Origin: Bdellovibrio sp. BCCA
GTDB lineage: Bacteria; Bdellovibrionota; Bdellovibrionia; Bdellovibrionales; Bdellovibrionaceae
DNA: 64,000 nt
Assembly (NCBI RefSeq): GCF_037996825.1
Contig: NZ_JBBNAC010000001.1
Location: 620,001-684,000 of the forward strand
Direction: 5' to 3'
Positions 23,210-32,453 of the stretch are shown piece after piece. The position numbers and the translations under genes are program-made. Position 1 is the stretch's first letter, and every line of letters starts with the position of its first letter. Below the pieces are notes generated by a model. It saw only the letters and a program-made list of their open reading frames with translations. It did no database searches and was not told the origin of the DNA.

Positions 23210-23776
23210 ATGGACACAAAATTAATCAAAAGTTCCGAATACCAGATTATGCCGTGGAAAAATGGTTTGGGCTCAACCGCACAGATTGATATTTTTCCGG
23301 AAGGTTTGGTATTTCCTGGCGATGATTTTTTGTGGCGTGTGAGTTCGGCAACGGTGGGAACTTCTTCTCCATTTTCAAACTTTCCAGGTCTTGATCGTTT
23401 GCTTGTGGTGTGGAAAGGGGCGGGACTTTATTTAAATAATGAAAAATTAGAGCCTATGGAACCTTTGCGTTTTTCAGGAGAAACTCCCATGGATTGCCAT
23501 TTGGTGAGTGGCGAAGTGATTGATCTTGGCGTGATTTATCGCCGCGATCAGGTGTCTGCGAATTTAACTGCAAACCAAATTGAAGCAGGGAAGTCCTCGA
23601 AACTACTTCTGGATTCCGGGACTCATTATTTGTTTTGCGCTGCGGGAACGTTTTCCGCTCTGGGAAACTCTGTGGAAACCGGTTCTACATTGAAAATCCA
23701 AGGAGCAGGCTCGTTGGAACTTTATTCTTCATCGGGCGCGCAATACTTTTTCATCACTCTTCGCGCAACGGCTTAA
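23210..23776 (+). CDS. HutD/Ves family cupin protein
   Basis: 188 residues from ATG 23210; ATG 23204 and TTG 23192 are alternatives. The family's opening motif PWKNGLGSTAQI is present, followed by FLWRVSSATV, the GLDRLLVVWKGAGL turn and DCHLVSGEVIDLGVIYRR. HutD and Ves are small all-beta proteins of the RmlC cupin superfamily; HutD is linked to histidine use, but no hut genes are nearby. The chosen start is the one a leaderless transcript would use. Confidence 0.82.
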   Translation: MDTKLIKSSEYQIMPWKNGLGSTAQIDIFPEGLVFPGDDFLWRVSSATVGTSSPFSNFPGLDRLLVVWKGAGLYLNNEKLEPMEPLRFSGETPMDCHLVSGEVIDLGVIYRRDQVSANLTANQIEAGKSSKLLLDSGTHYLFCAAGTFSALGNSVETGSTLKIQGAGSLELYSSSGAQYFFITLRATA

Positions 23777-23880
23777 AAGATACGTCGCAGCATGAAAGCG
23801 CTGTGCGGCTCCAGTGCTCTTTTCTTCCCAAGTTTTAGAATGTGTGCTCTATTTCCTCCATTATAAAAGTGAGGGAATCC

Positions 23881-25149
23881 ATGAAAAAAAAGTCATCTAA
23901 ATCACCGCGGACACAAGCCATTCACGGTGAGTTCTTATCGCAATCTTGGGAGTTCTCTCATCACTTGATTCCTCCGATGACTGCTTCCACAACATTCCGT
24001 TTGGGATCGTTAGAGCGTGGTGCGGAAGGCTTCAATACGTTCGGTGCGCAAAAAACAGATTCGCCAATTTGGATTTATGACCGTCTGGAAGAGCCAACGA
24101 CGAAAATGTTGGAAGACCAATTAGCACTTTTAGAAAAAGGCGAGTGTGCCGTGACATTTGGAAGCGGTATGGGCGCGATTGCTTCTACTTTGATGTCGCT
24201 GCTCAAAGCGGGTGACAAGGTCGTCGCTCACAAAACTTTGTATGGATGTACTTACAGTCTTTTGACGAATTGGCTTCCTCGTTTGCAAATTAAAAACTCT
24301 TTGATCGATGTCAACGATTTTAAAGTTTTGGAAAAAGAACTCGCAGACCCTGCCACTCGCGTCGTGTACTTTGAATCTGTTTCTAATCCGATTCTGGAAA
24401 TTGCGGATCTAGAAAAAATCGCAAGCCTTGTTAAAGCGGCTAATAAGAAACGCAAAAATGAGAATCAAATCTACACGGTGGTTGATAATACGTTTGCGAC
24501 TCCGTGGGCTTTAAGACCTGTCGAGTGGGGTATTGATTTTGTTATTCAAAGTTTGACGAAAAATATCTCAGGCTTTGGAACAGAGATGGGTGGAGCTGTC
24601 ATTGCGCCGAAAGAACACGAAAGCATGTTGCGTGTAGCTCGTAAAGATTTCGGTGCCATCATTCATCCGTATTCAGCATGGCATATTCTTGTATACGGTA
24701 TTTCCACTCAAGCCATTCGTTTTGAGCAACAACAAAGTACGGCTTTGAAAGTGTCCCAATTCCTCGAAAAACATCCGAAAGTTCAAAGTGTCACTTATCC
24801 TGGATTGAAAACTCATCCGCAGTTTAAGCTCGCAAAAAAATATTTAAAATCTCCAGAGAACACATTTGCTCCGGGAACAATGATTTCTTTCCAGCTTAAA
24901 GGCGACATGAAAAAGTGTCAGAAGTTTGTCGACGACATTGCAAAGAATTCTTACGCAATCACATTGGCAGTAAGTTTGGGGCTTACAAAAACTTTGATCG
25001 AGGTTCCGGGCTTCATGACTCATTCTGCGATTCCAACGGAAAAGCGCGGAGAAAGCGGTATCGATCCGCGCGCGATTCGTTTGTCGATCGGTTTAGAAAA
25101 TGCCCAAGACATTATCGCCGATTTGGAAGAAGCCCTTAAGAAAATCTAA
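23881..25149 (+). CDS. PLP-dependent Cys/Met-metabolism lyase or synthase
   Basis: 422 residues, fold type I. The PLP lysine is Lys227 in SLTKNISGFGTEMGG. The usual form of this motif in cystathionine or methionine gamma-lyases is S-x-TK-Y-x-xGH, so the histidine-containing turn is changed here. Other blocks are present: IYDRLEEPTTKMLEDQLALL, TFGSGMGAIAS, VDNTFATPWALRP, IRLSIGLENAQDIIADLEEA. It probably works on sulfur amino acids; the exact reaction (gamma-lyase, beta-lyase, or O-acyl-homoserine sulfhydrylase) cannot be separated by eye. The start has GAGGGA 6 bases upstream; an earlier in-frame start at 23842 is less likely. Confidence 0.88.
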   Translation: MKKKSSKSPRTQAIHGEFLSQSWEFSHHLIPPMTASTTFRLGSLERGAEGFNTFGAQKTDSPIWIYDRLEEPTTKMLEDQLALLEKGECAVTFGSGMGAIASTLMSLLKAGDKVVAHKTLYGCTYSLLTNWLPRLQIKNSLIDVNDFKVLEKELADPATRVVYFESVSNPILEIADLEKIASLVKAANKKRKNENQIYTVVDNTFATPWALRPVEWGIDFVIQSLTKNISGFGTEMGGAVIAPKEHESMLRVARKDFGAIIHPYSAWHILVYGISTQAIRFEQQQSTALKVSQFLEKHPKVQSVTYPGLKTHPQFKLAKKYLKSPENTFAPGTMISFQLKGDMKKCQKFVDDIAKNSYAITLAVSLGLTKTLIEVPGFMTHSAIPTEKRGESGIDPRAIRLSIGLENAQDIIADLEEALKKI

Positions 25150-25623
25150 TTAATGAAGTCTTGCGTTGACGTTGCCACGGGGTTGGCGGTGTTGCACTAA
25201 GCTGCACTCGCGAACTCCTGTCTGTCCTGTTTTTTCATCGACGACGTTCAGCTTCGTACGCGCATACATAATGCCCATCTTGGCTTCTTGCCATACATAA
25301 TAAACTTTTCCAGGTTCTGTTTTTAGTTCGATATCATGAGAGTTTTCTGCTCGACTTGAAATAACATGGACGCCGGGTTGCATATTAATCCACAAGTAAT
25401 GACCCGTTCTTGTTTCACCCAAGAGTTCGTTATCGACCATGACATCCATTCTGACAGCGCCGCCTATAGCTTCGTTACGATAAACATAGAGAATAGATTT
25501 CTCTGGATGCGCTTTGAATAGCTTGGCTTCAGTATCGAGTTTTTTGTCTGCCTGAGGAATCGATGCGCAACCAATAAAGAAAAATGCGAATGTCAGCAAT
25601 GTCAGTGAAAATATTTTGTTCAT
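25150..25623 (-). CDS. DUF2846-like lipoprotein
   Basis: 157 residues. The lipobox is FFIGC (Cys19). The mature beta-rich domain carries LYVYRNEAIGGAVRMDVMVD, then TGHYLWINMQPGVHVISSRA and TEPGKVYYVWQEAKMG, the DUF2846 pattern. It is probably an envelope lipoprotein of unknown role. It is convergent with the PLP-enzyme gene: the two stop codons are adjacent with no space. Confidence 0.82.
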   Translation of the reverse strand: MNKIFSLTLLTFAFFFIGCASIPQADKKLDTEAKLFKAHPEKSILYVYRNEAIGGAVRMDVMVDNELLGETRTGHYLWINMQPGVHVISSRAENSHDIELKTEPGKVYYVWQEAKMGIMYARTKLNVVDEKTGQTGVRECSLVQHRQPRGNVNARLH

Positions 25624-25798
25624 AATAAGCTCCCAAAGTTTATTGTTATTGTGAATTTAATCAAAAACCGGAGTCAATAAAACTGAGTTTATAAATATGA
25701 AGACTCAGCCTTAGTCTTGAGGACGGTGACAATTTAGAGCGCTGCCTAAGTCATAAACATGTTTTAAGGGAGCAGTTTCTCTATATTTGAGAGGAAAA

Positions 25799-25814
25799 TG
25801 GTGCCCTTATTGCT
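25799..25814 (+). promoter_or_regulatory. Weak sigma-54-like promoter
   Basis: TGGTGC-CCTTA-TTGCT has the GG-N10-GC spacing and a good -12 box, but the -24 box departs from TGGCAC. It is 36 bases before ATG 25851. Confidence 0.35.
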
Positions 25815-25850
25815 AATAAATGGAACGAATTCATTTATTTGGGAGTGTTT

Positions 25851-26459
25851 ATGAAAAGCCTTTTGGTGTTGTTCCTGTTGGCTCTTTCGTTTTCTGCGCA
25901 AGCCATGACAGACATTCAGTCCCTTCCTATGAACCTTTCAAGCGAATTTAAAGGGGACATTGTTATTTTTAAAAGTGATATGGGTGTGAACTCCTTGTCC
26001 TTAGGAGCAGTGGATATTTCCGTCATTCCAAGTGATCGAAATTCTGAGATGGAGCAGTATCTTATCAAAGGACCTATGATCACAAATCCTTATCTGAAAT
26101 CTTTGATGGCGGATTCAAAAAGCGGGACCCGTCAGCGCTTATTTTTCGGTGTAGGTGGAAGCCAGGCGGTTGACGCAGTAGCTATGGGTATTGCGGATGC
26201 AGTTTGCATGCAGATGAGTTCATCAAAAGATTTTTCGGCGGTGGATTTTAAAATGGCGAAAGTAGATCTTGCTAAAGAAGCCCGCGCAAGAATTTCTTTT
26301 GCTGAAAACACTTATCTGAACAACATCTATTTTACTTTTGATATTAAAGGCGTTCCTCAAGCAAGCCGCTTGGAAAAAACCATTCAATTGAAGATGTTTA
26401 AAGACCTTCGTGGTGAAGAGCTTTACAGTCTCACGCATATCACTTGCGGAAGAAAATAG
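25851..26459 (+). CDS. Exported protein of unknown function
   Basis: 202 residues from ATG 25851, which opens a signal peptide (LLALSFSAQAM); a TTG 12 bases upstream is disregarded. The ribosome site is GGGAG. The mature part has two cysteines and a mixed beta/helical look, with FFGVGGSQAVDAVAMGIADAV as a glycine/alanine-rich segment. I recognise no family. The stop is 2 bases from the stop of the convergent DUF2914 gene. Confidence 0.75.
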   Translation: MKSLLVLFLLALSFSAQAMTDIQSLPMNLSSEFKGDIVIFKSDMGVNSLSLGAVDISVIPSDRNSEMEQYLIKGPMITNPYLKSLMADSKSGTRQRLFFGVGGSQAVDAVAMGIADAVCMQMSSSKDFSAVDFKMAKVDLAKEARARISFAENTYLNNIYFTFDIKGVPQASRLEKTIQLKMFKDLRGEELYSLTHITCGRK

Positions 26460-26460
26460 T

Positions 26461-27555
26461 TTAATAAATCGTTTTATAAAATGTTCGCTCGGGATTGATC
26501 TCGGGCGTTTTGGTTACGTTGAAATAAATGCGACCAATCTCGCGGCCATCGGTCGTCTCGACACTGATGCGCCATTTTCCTTCTGAATAGTTTTGTTTTG
26601 AAGCAAATCCTCGATAACCGCTTTTTCGACCTCCTGAGATATTCATAGGAATTCGATCAGTGGTCTGCCATCCAGTTTTAGGATCTTTAAAATACCAATG
26701 TAAAATCACCGAATCACTAAAACGCGCTGGAGAAAAGATTTGCGCAAAGAAATAAATTTTATCGTTAGGTTCTGCAATAAAATCCTGATCGCCGGTGTGC
26801 CAGAACATCCATCCTGAATTTTCTGAAGAAACGATGTAGTTACCCTCGGATTTCTCAATCATGTGGTAAATACCCATATTTTGAATTGAAAGCGGCACTG
26901 GAGGAATCCAACCGATAAAGTAAAAAGCAAAGAACAAAACAAGAACGACGGCCCCAGGAGCAGCTAAGCCACGAAGCAAAGCTTTGTTGTCTGAAATCTT
27001 TCTTTTAAGCAGTCCATACACTCCGTAAAGAGTGGAGCCTGTGAGTAAAATCGAAAGAAGAAAAGGCACGATGCCGACAAAGCCTAAAATAACAGGAACA
27101 AGGATCGAGAAGAATGAAAACACACAGATAACATAAAGACCGATCTTGATGTTGATTTCGCTTTCGCGAACGCGCTTAAACTCATTGGCAACCATCAAGC
27201 CCATGAGAAGCGCAATAAAGACAATCGACGACCAAAGCGAAGCGCTTTTAAGAAAGAAAAGAGAATAAAGGCTTAATAAACTTCCCAAAAGGAAATGCAA
27301 AGCAAGCTGTCGATATTCCCAGATTCTTTCCAAGCGTTTCGGAATTTGAAAAGCGCCATGACGGCCCAAGAAATCAAAATAAAGAATGGACCCCAGAATC
27401 AAAAGATACGCAACTTGCTGCGCGACTCCTAAAATATCATCGACATCAGATAAAGTTAAAACATCAAAAAAGAAACCGCCCAGAAAGAACAAAATATCCA
27501 ATTTAGTTTCGTTAGCTTCATAAAATTGCAAAAGGCGGTTTTTAATTTTTTCCAT
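26461..27555 (-). CDS. Membrane protein with C-terminal DUF2914 domain
   Basis: 364 residues. About eight hydrophobic helices occupy residues 15-220. The C-terminal 110 residues are a soluble DUF2914-type domain: DKIYFFAQIFSPARFSDSVI, HWYFKDPKTGWQ, SGGRKSGYRGFASKQNYSEG and KWRISVETTDGREIGRIYF. The gene starts 2 bases after the trmO stop, so translation is coupled. The role is unknown; the shared operon with ileS and trmO may reflect only co-expression. Confidence 0.85.
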   Translation of the reverse strand: MEKIKNRLLQFYEANETKLDILFFLGGFFFDVLTLSDVDDILGVAQQVAYLLILGSILYFDFLGRHGAFQIPKRLERIWEYRQLALHFLLGSLLSLYSLFFLKSASLWSSIVFIALLMGLMVANEFKRVRESEINIKIGLYVICVFSFFSILVPVILGFVGIVPFLLSILLTGSTLYGVYGLLKRKISDNKALLRGLAAPGAVVLVLFFAFYFIGWIPPVPLSIQNMGIYHMIEKSEGNYIVSSENSGWMFWHTGDQDFIAEPNDKIYFFAQIFSPARFSDSVILHWYFKDPKTGWQTTDRIPMNISGGRKSGYRGFASKQNYSEGKWRISVETTDGREIGRIYFNVTKTPEINPERTFYKTIY

Positions 27556-27557
27556 AC

Positions 27558-28304
27558 TTACTTTTGATAACCCAAAGCGTAGACCAAAAAATGTCCTTCG
27601 CGGATTTCATACTTTATGTCATTGCCGACGACATCAAAGCCGTATTTAGTGCCCCAGCTTTTTTCGTCTTCCACAGGCAATTGACGCTTTTGAAATGCAG
27701 GGCGGGGATCAAGTTCTAAAATGTCGATAATCAACGCACGCAGTTTCTTTTCTCCGCTAGGGTCACGCTTCGCAATTTCCGCCTCAGCTTCTTCTGTGAA
27801 ATTGACTGGATAACGAGGAATATCTCCCGAAGCCCAACCTGCGTTCGCTTCAGGAATCGCATCAGCATAAGGAATATAAGGCTTAATATCTAAAATCGGC
27901 GTGCCATCTATCAAATCAACTCCGCCGACATAAATTTCTGCTCCACCTTCGGCATCAAGATCAATTCTTTCTATAGAAACAGCAGAGATCCCAATGGGAT
28001 TTGGACGGTGAGGAGAACGCGAAGCTAAAACTCCCACTTTGCGATTGCCGCCTAATCTTGGCGGACGAATGCTCGGCTTCCAATTTTTTCCGCCGTGCTC
28101 GTGGAAAACAAAAACAATCCACAAGTGGCTGAACTCTTCGAGGCTTTTAAGTGCAGTTTTTAAATCAGGATCAGGATTTAATTTAATGACGCCTTTGGCT
28201 TCAGCGGCAAGACCCGGTTGGCGAGGAACTCCGAACTTGTCTTTGAACGGAGTCCTGACAACGCCTATGGCAGAAAATGAGAATTCTTCCCCGAGCTTTT
28301 TCAC
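27558..28304 (-). CDS. trmO: tRNA (N6-threonylcarbamoyladenosine37-N6)-methyltransferase
   Basis: 248 residues, the TrmO/TsaA (VirR-like) family. Motifs: IGVVRTPFKDKFGVPRQPGL, HLWIVFVFHEHG, KVGVLASRSPHRPNPIGISA (SAM-binding RxPxRPNPIG) and DLIDGTPILDIKPYIPYAD. It methylates t6A37 in ANN-reading tRNAs, using AdoMet. The GTG start overlaps the ileS stop by 4 bases (GTGA). Both act on tRNA, so operon co-expression makes sense. Confidence 0.94.
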   Translation of the reverse strand: MKKLGEEFSFSAIGVVRTPFKDKFGVPRQPGLAAEAKGVIKLNPDPDLKTALKSLEEFSHLWIVFVFHEHGGKNWKPSIRPPRLGGNRKVGVLASRSPHRPNPIGISAVSIERIDLDAEGGAEIYVGGVDLIDGTPILDIKPYIPYADAIPEANAGWASGDIPRYPVNFTEEAEAEIAKRDPSGEKKLRALIIDILELDPRPAFQKRQLPVEDEKSWGTKYGFDVVGNDIKYEIREGHFLVYALGYQK

Positions 28305-31300
28305 GCGCGAGGAAGAGCGGTCACACCGACTTTAATAACTTCGCCGTCGATATCTGAAGCTTCTGTATGCGTGCCTTTTGGATCAGCCGCCACATCCATG
28401 ATGTTCAAATTCATCGTCAAAGTTTCAGAAACAACCATGTCCTTGTGAGCTTCAAGAGCTTCACGCAAAGCCGCCGTACATGCGATCTCAAGCGTGATCT
28501 TATCATCAAGCTTAAAGTCAGCAGACTTACGCGCCACTTGAACCTTACGCATGATCTCACGAGCCAAACCTTCACGCTCTTGCTCCGGAGTCACTGTTGG
28601 ATCAACTTCGATTGAAACGATTTGATGAACAGACAAATTCGCATTATCACCTTTTGGTGCTCTGCGGATCTCAACATCAGACAATTGAATGTCTTCGCCT
28701 TCCACTTGAATCGTTTCACCGTTTTCAAGTTTCAAAATCGCAGCTAAATCCAATTTTTGGATCGCGCCACCAACGGCCTTCATCTTAGGTCCCAAACGTT
28801 TACCCAAAACAGGGAAGTTTGCTTTCGCAGTCACTTGCACGTATTGGTCTTCGTGAGAATCGTAAGTCACTTTACGGAAGTTCAACTCATCAATGAAAAG
28901 ATGTTCAAACATCTGCAAAGTTTTTAGAAGCTCTGGATTTCTGTGGATGATCTTGATTTCGTTCAAAGGGATCTTCGCTTTCACGGCGATCTTTTCACGA
29001 TGATTACGTCCCAATGTCACAAGAGTATCCATGGCCTTCACAGCTTCTTCCAATTCAGGACGAAGCATAGAAAGATCTTCTTTCGGGAAGCTTTCCAAGT
29101 GCACAGAGTCTTTTTTATTAGGAAGAACCTGCGCCAAGTTTTTATAAGTCACTTCCGACAAGAACGGCGCAAACGGAGCCATCAAACGTGACAAGGTCAC
29201 AAGAACTTCATGCAAAGTCTCGTAAGCGTAACGTTTTGTCTCAGGCATACCATCTTGCCAGAACAATGAACGGTTAAAGCGGATGTACGTGTTCGTCAAA
29301 TCTTCAATGAACTGAAGAAGATGAGGAACAACGTTGTACAAACGGTAAGCGTCCATCTCTTTGTGAGTGTTCGCAATCAAACCATTCAAACGAGAAAGAA
29401 CCCATTGGTCCAAAATGTTTGGAGATTTTTTCGCATCACCTTTTGGAACAAATCCATCAATGTTCGCGTAATTCGCAAAGAACGAATAAGAGTTCCACCA
29501 TCTGAGCAAGATCTTACGAACAATATCGTAAACACCTTTTTCAGAGAACTTCAGCTCTTGTGCTTTCACCACCGGAGAATCAATCAGATATAAACGCAAA
29601 GCATCCGCACCGTGCTGATTTAAAACTTCCATTGGATCAGGATAGTTTTTCAAGCTCTTCGACATCTTGCGACCGTCTTCCGCTAGCACAAGACCGTTCA
29701 CAACAACGTTTTTAAACGGAGCTTGGTTAAACAACGCAGTTCCAATGATTGAAAGAGTGTAGAACCAGCCACGAGTTTGATCCAAACCTTCCGCGATGAA
29801 ATCAGCCGGGAAAGCTTTTTTGAAATCTTCAACAGAAGTTTCAGGATAACCCCACTGAGCGTAAGGCATAGAGCCCGATTCAAACCAGCAATCCAAAACG
29901 CCATCAACACGTTTCAACGGCGATTTTCCTGTTGGAGAAGGAATCGTGATCTTATCCACGAACTCGATATGAAGATCATCAATTTTTTGACCAGAAAGTT
30001 TTTCAAGCTCCGCGCGAGAACCGACACAGATCACTTCGCCTTCTGAATTTCTCCAGATTGGCAATGGAGTTCCCCAGAAACGGTTACGAGAGATCGCCCA
30101 GTCACGAGCGCCTTCAAGCCAGTTACCAAAGCGACCATCACGAAGATGATCTGGAACCCATGTTGTGTTTTGGTTGTTTGCGATCAATTGTTCTTTGATT
30201 TTCTCAACCGCTACAAACCAAGAAGACACCGCACGATAAATCAATGGAGTGTCTGAACGATAACAGAACGGATAACTATGTTGGATCGTATCTTGTTTGA
30301 AAAGATTCCCGCGTTTTTTCAAATCCGCGATGATATCTTTATCCGCATCTTTTACGCGTTTGCCAGCGTAATCCGGAACTTCATTTGTGAACATACCGTC
30401 ATCATCCACTGGATTCACCAACGGGATGCCGGCTTTTGCGCACGCATAGTAGTCTTCCTCACCGAATGCAGGTGCCATATGAACAACACCTGTACCACTA
30501 TCCGTCGTCACGTGATCAGAAGAGATAATACGGAATGCTCCTTTATCAGCGCGATCACCAAAGTAAGGGAAAAGAGGTTCGTAAGTAAGACCAACAAGTT
30601 CTTGGCCTTTCATCATTTGCAAAACTTCAACTTCTTCGTCTGGTTTTTTAAACACAGAAGGAAGCAAAGCTTGTGCAAGAATGAGTTTACGACCTGTCGC
30701 TTTTTCCTGAACTTTGACGTAATCAATTTCAAGTCCGACAGCCAATGCTAAGTTCGAAGGAAGAGTCCAAGGAGTCGTCGTCCATGCAAGAACAGAAGTG
30801 TCAGGCTGATTGATCAGCTTAAACATCACTGTGATCGCAGGGTCTTGAACCATCTTGTAGTTTTGGTTTGCTTCAAAGTTTGAAAGAGACGTCGAAATCC
30901 CTACAGAGTAAGGAACGACTTTGTAACCTTCATAGATCAAACCTTTTTGGAAAAGTTGTTGGAACACCCACCACACAGACTGCATGAAAGAAACGTCCAT
31001 TGTGAAGTATGGATTTTCCATATCAACCCAACGGCCGACACGACGAACCGTTGTTTTCCATTCTGTCGAATAACGTTTTACAATCGAACGACAAGCATCG
31101 TTGTAATTCGCCACACCCATTTTGAAAACGTCTTTACGACTTTCGATTTTATGAGTCTTGTTGATTTCATACTCTACCGGAAGACCATGGCAGTCCCAAC
31201 CAAAACGGCGCGGAACTGTATAGCCCTTCATCGTCCAGTAACGAGGAACAACGTCTTTCAAAACTCCGGCAAGCAAATGCCCGTAGTGAGGAAGACCTGT

Positions 31301-31477
31301 TGCAAACGGAGGCCCGTCATAAAAGCTGTAAGTCTTTTTGCCTTTTGGATCTAAAGACTGCGCAAAAATTTTCTCTTGATCCCAGAAATCTAAAATCGTC
31401 TCTTCTTGCTTTGCAAGTTGGACATCGGGTTTTACGGGATTGTAGGGATTTGAACGGGTGTTTTTTGCATTTGTCAT
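28301..31477 (-). CDS. ileS: Isoleucyl-tRNA synthetase
   Basis: 1058 residues. The class I signatures are PPFATGLPHYGH (HIGH-type) near the N-terminus and KMSKS at about residue 604 in DGRKMSKSLKN. The editing (CP1) domain lies in between. The length and the long C-terminal helical/beta part suggest the IleS2 (eukaryotic-like) type rather than the approximately 940-residue E. coli type; IleS2 enzymes are often less sensitive to mupirocin, though that is only a family tendency. The ribosome site GGGGA lies before the ATG. It is the first gene of the ileS-trmO-DUF2914 operon. Confidence 0.97.
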   Translation of the reverse strand: MTNAKNTRSNPYNPVKPDVQLAKQEETILDFWDQEKIFAQSLDPKGKKTYSFYDGPPFATGLPHYGHLLAGVLKDVVPRYWTMKGYTVPRRFGWDCHGLPVEYEINKTHKIESRKDVFKMGVANYNDACRSIVKRYSTEWKTTVRRVGRWVDMENPYFTMDVSFMQSVWWVFQQLFQKGLIYEGYKVVPYSVGISTSLSNFEANQNYKMVQDPAITVMFKLINQPDTSVLAWTTTPWTLPSNLALAVGLEIDYVKVQEKATGRKLILAQALLPSVFKKPDEEVEVLQMMKGQELVGLTYEPLFPYFGDRADKGAFRIISSDHVTTDSGTGVVHMAPAFGEEDYYACAKAGIPLVNPVDDDGMFTNEVPDYAGKRVKDADKDIIADLKKRGNLFKQDTIQHSYPFCYRSDTPLIYRAVSSWFVAVEKIKEQLIANNQNTTWVPDHLRDGRFGNWLEGARDWAISRNRFWGTPLPIWRNSEGEVICVGSRAELEKLSGQKIDDLHIEFVDKITIPSPTGKSPLKRVDGVLDCWFESGSMPYAQWGYPETSVEDFKKAFPADFIAEGLDQTRGWFYTLSIIGTALFNQAPFKNVVVNGLVLAEDGRKMSKSLKNYPDPMEVLNQHGADALRLYLIDSPVVKAQELKFSEKGVYDIVRKILLRWWNSYSFFANYANIDGFVPKGDAKKSPNILDQWVLSRLNGLIANTHKEMDAYRLYNVVPHLLQFIEDLTNTYIRFNRSLFWQDGMPETKRYAYETLHEVLVTLSRLMAPFAPFLSEVTYKNLAQVLPNKKDSVHLESFPKEDLSMLRPELEEAVKAMDTLVTLGRNHREKIAVKAKIPLNEIKIIHRNPELLKTLQMFEHLFIDELNFRKVTYDSHEDQYVQVTAKANFPVLGKRLGPKMKAVGGAIQKLDLAAILKLENGETIQVEGEDIQLSDVEIRRAPKGDNANLSVHQIVSIEVDPTVTPEQEREGLAREIMRKVQVARKSADFKLDDKITLEIACTAALREALEAHKDMVVSETLTMNLNIMDVAADPKGTHTEASDIDGEVIKVGVTALPRA

Positions 31478-31602
31478 AGGTCCCCAATATCTATCAGGTT
31501 TTCCCTAAACATGCATCCTTTTCAGGCCCTCCGGAGAGGCAGATGTAGCGATAATGCGAGGCAACATTGTGAGTTAGCTTAAAGCTAATGGAACTGTACT
31601 AA

Positions 31603-31629
31603 ATAAAGAGGAGCCCGGAGGCTCCTCTT
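31603..31629 (-). terminator. Rho-independent terminator
   Basis: AGAGGAGCC / GGCTCCTCT with a 4-base loop, followed on the minus strand by TTTATTT. It ends the gene at 31657-32250, in front of ileS. Confidence 0.8.
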
Positions 31630-31656
31630 CGCAAAAATGAATAAATCAACTAACTA

Positions 31657-32250
31657 CTACGGCTCTGTAAAAGTCGTATTCGATGTTGTCGGATATGATC
31701 CCGCTTGTCCGGCATTCCAAATCGTACTTGTTTGGTGAAATGAAGTGACGGATGTTTTTGCAGCCGATGTGTCCAACGTGACAGCGTTATACAAAACGTC
31801 GCCAATTGTTGGAAATGCTGGGAGAGCGAAATCAGGGGCTGTGACCTTAGAGCTCTGCCACCCTGACACAGTTTTAGTGTCATTCGCAGATGTGCTAAAT
31901 CCAGGACTGCCAGGAGAACCATTGAAATAACCGGCCCATGTTTGAGAGTCTCCCGCTGTGCCACCGTATGTCGTTAATAGAGAAGTCCCTACTGTCATAA
32001 TAACTTCTGTAGCGCCTGCTGGAGAAGTCATCACTCCACCTGTTTGGAATACCCCTCCCTGCGTATAGGCTAAAATTTGTGCTCCACCCATTTGGCAGTT
32101 CGCACCCGTAAACCAAAATGTAGTCAGAACATAACTTCCATCTGCATTGAAGGTAAGACCTTGCATGTAAGATGTGGGATTAAAAGCAGCACCGAAAGCT
32201 GAGTCGCTCGAAATCGCAACACAAGAACTATAACGGCTTCGTATCTCCAT
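31657..32250 (-). CDS. Beta-rich protein resembling lipocalin-like exported families, possibly 5' truncated
   Basis: 197 residues, Ser/Thr/Gly-rich. The order SSCVAIS...LTFNADGSYVLTTFWFTG-NCQ looks like the lipocalin-like C-terminal domain of exported Bdellovibrio proteins, where a conserved Trp-x-Ser-x-Cys normally precedes it; only the SSC remains. There is no signal peptide or lipobox, and an in-frame stop lies 6 codons before the ATG. The ATG has no ribosome site and follows a GCGCC/GGCGC hairpin. It may be a remnant of a longer lipoprotein gene. The conserved motif at 32287-32308 still lies upstream. Confidence 0.55.
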   Translation of the reverse strand: MEIRSRYSSCVAISSDSAFGAAFNPTSYMQGLTFNADGSYVLTTFWFTGANCQMGGAQILAYTQGGVFQTGGVMTSPAGATEVIMTVGTSLLTTYGGTAGDSQTWAGYFNGSPGSPGFSTSANDTKTVSGWQSSKVTAPDFALPAFPTIGDVLYNAVTLDTSAAKTSVTSFHQTSTIWNAGQAGSYPTTSNTTFTEP

Positions 32251-32286
32251 TTTATTTTTGTGCGCCTTCTAGGCGCGGGGTTGAGA

Positions 32287-32308
32287 ACTTTTCGGAGAAA
32301 AATTTAGG
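32287..32308 (-). promoter_or_regulatory. Conserved upstream motif, copy 2
   Basis: On the minus strand CCTAAATTT then TCTCCGAAAAGT, the same 12-base core as copy 1 at 7266-7286. It lies 37 bases upstream of the 31657-32250 gene. Confidence 0.35.
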
Positions 32309-32453
32309 AAGCATAACTAAGTAAATGCTGAACAGTTGATTATTTTCTTCTGAGCGTATCGTTTTGAGAAAAGGCTGTAGACCGTTCAGGGGAGGTCATT
32401 ACCAAACTAAAATATTTAAAATCAATTGATTGTTTATCGTGCTTTTTAAACCA

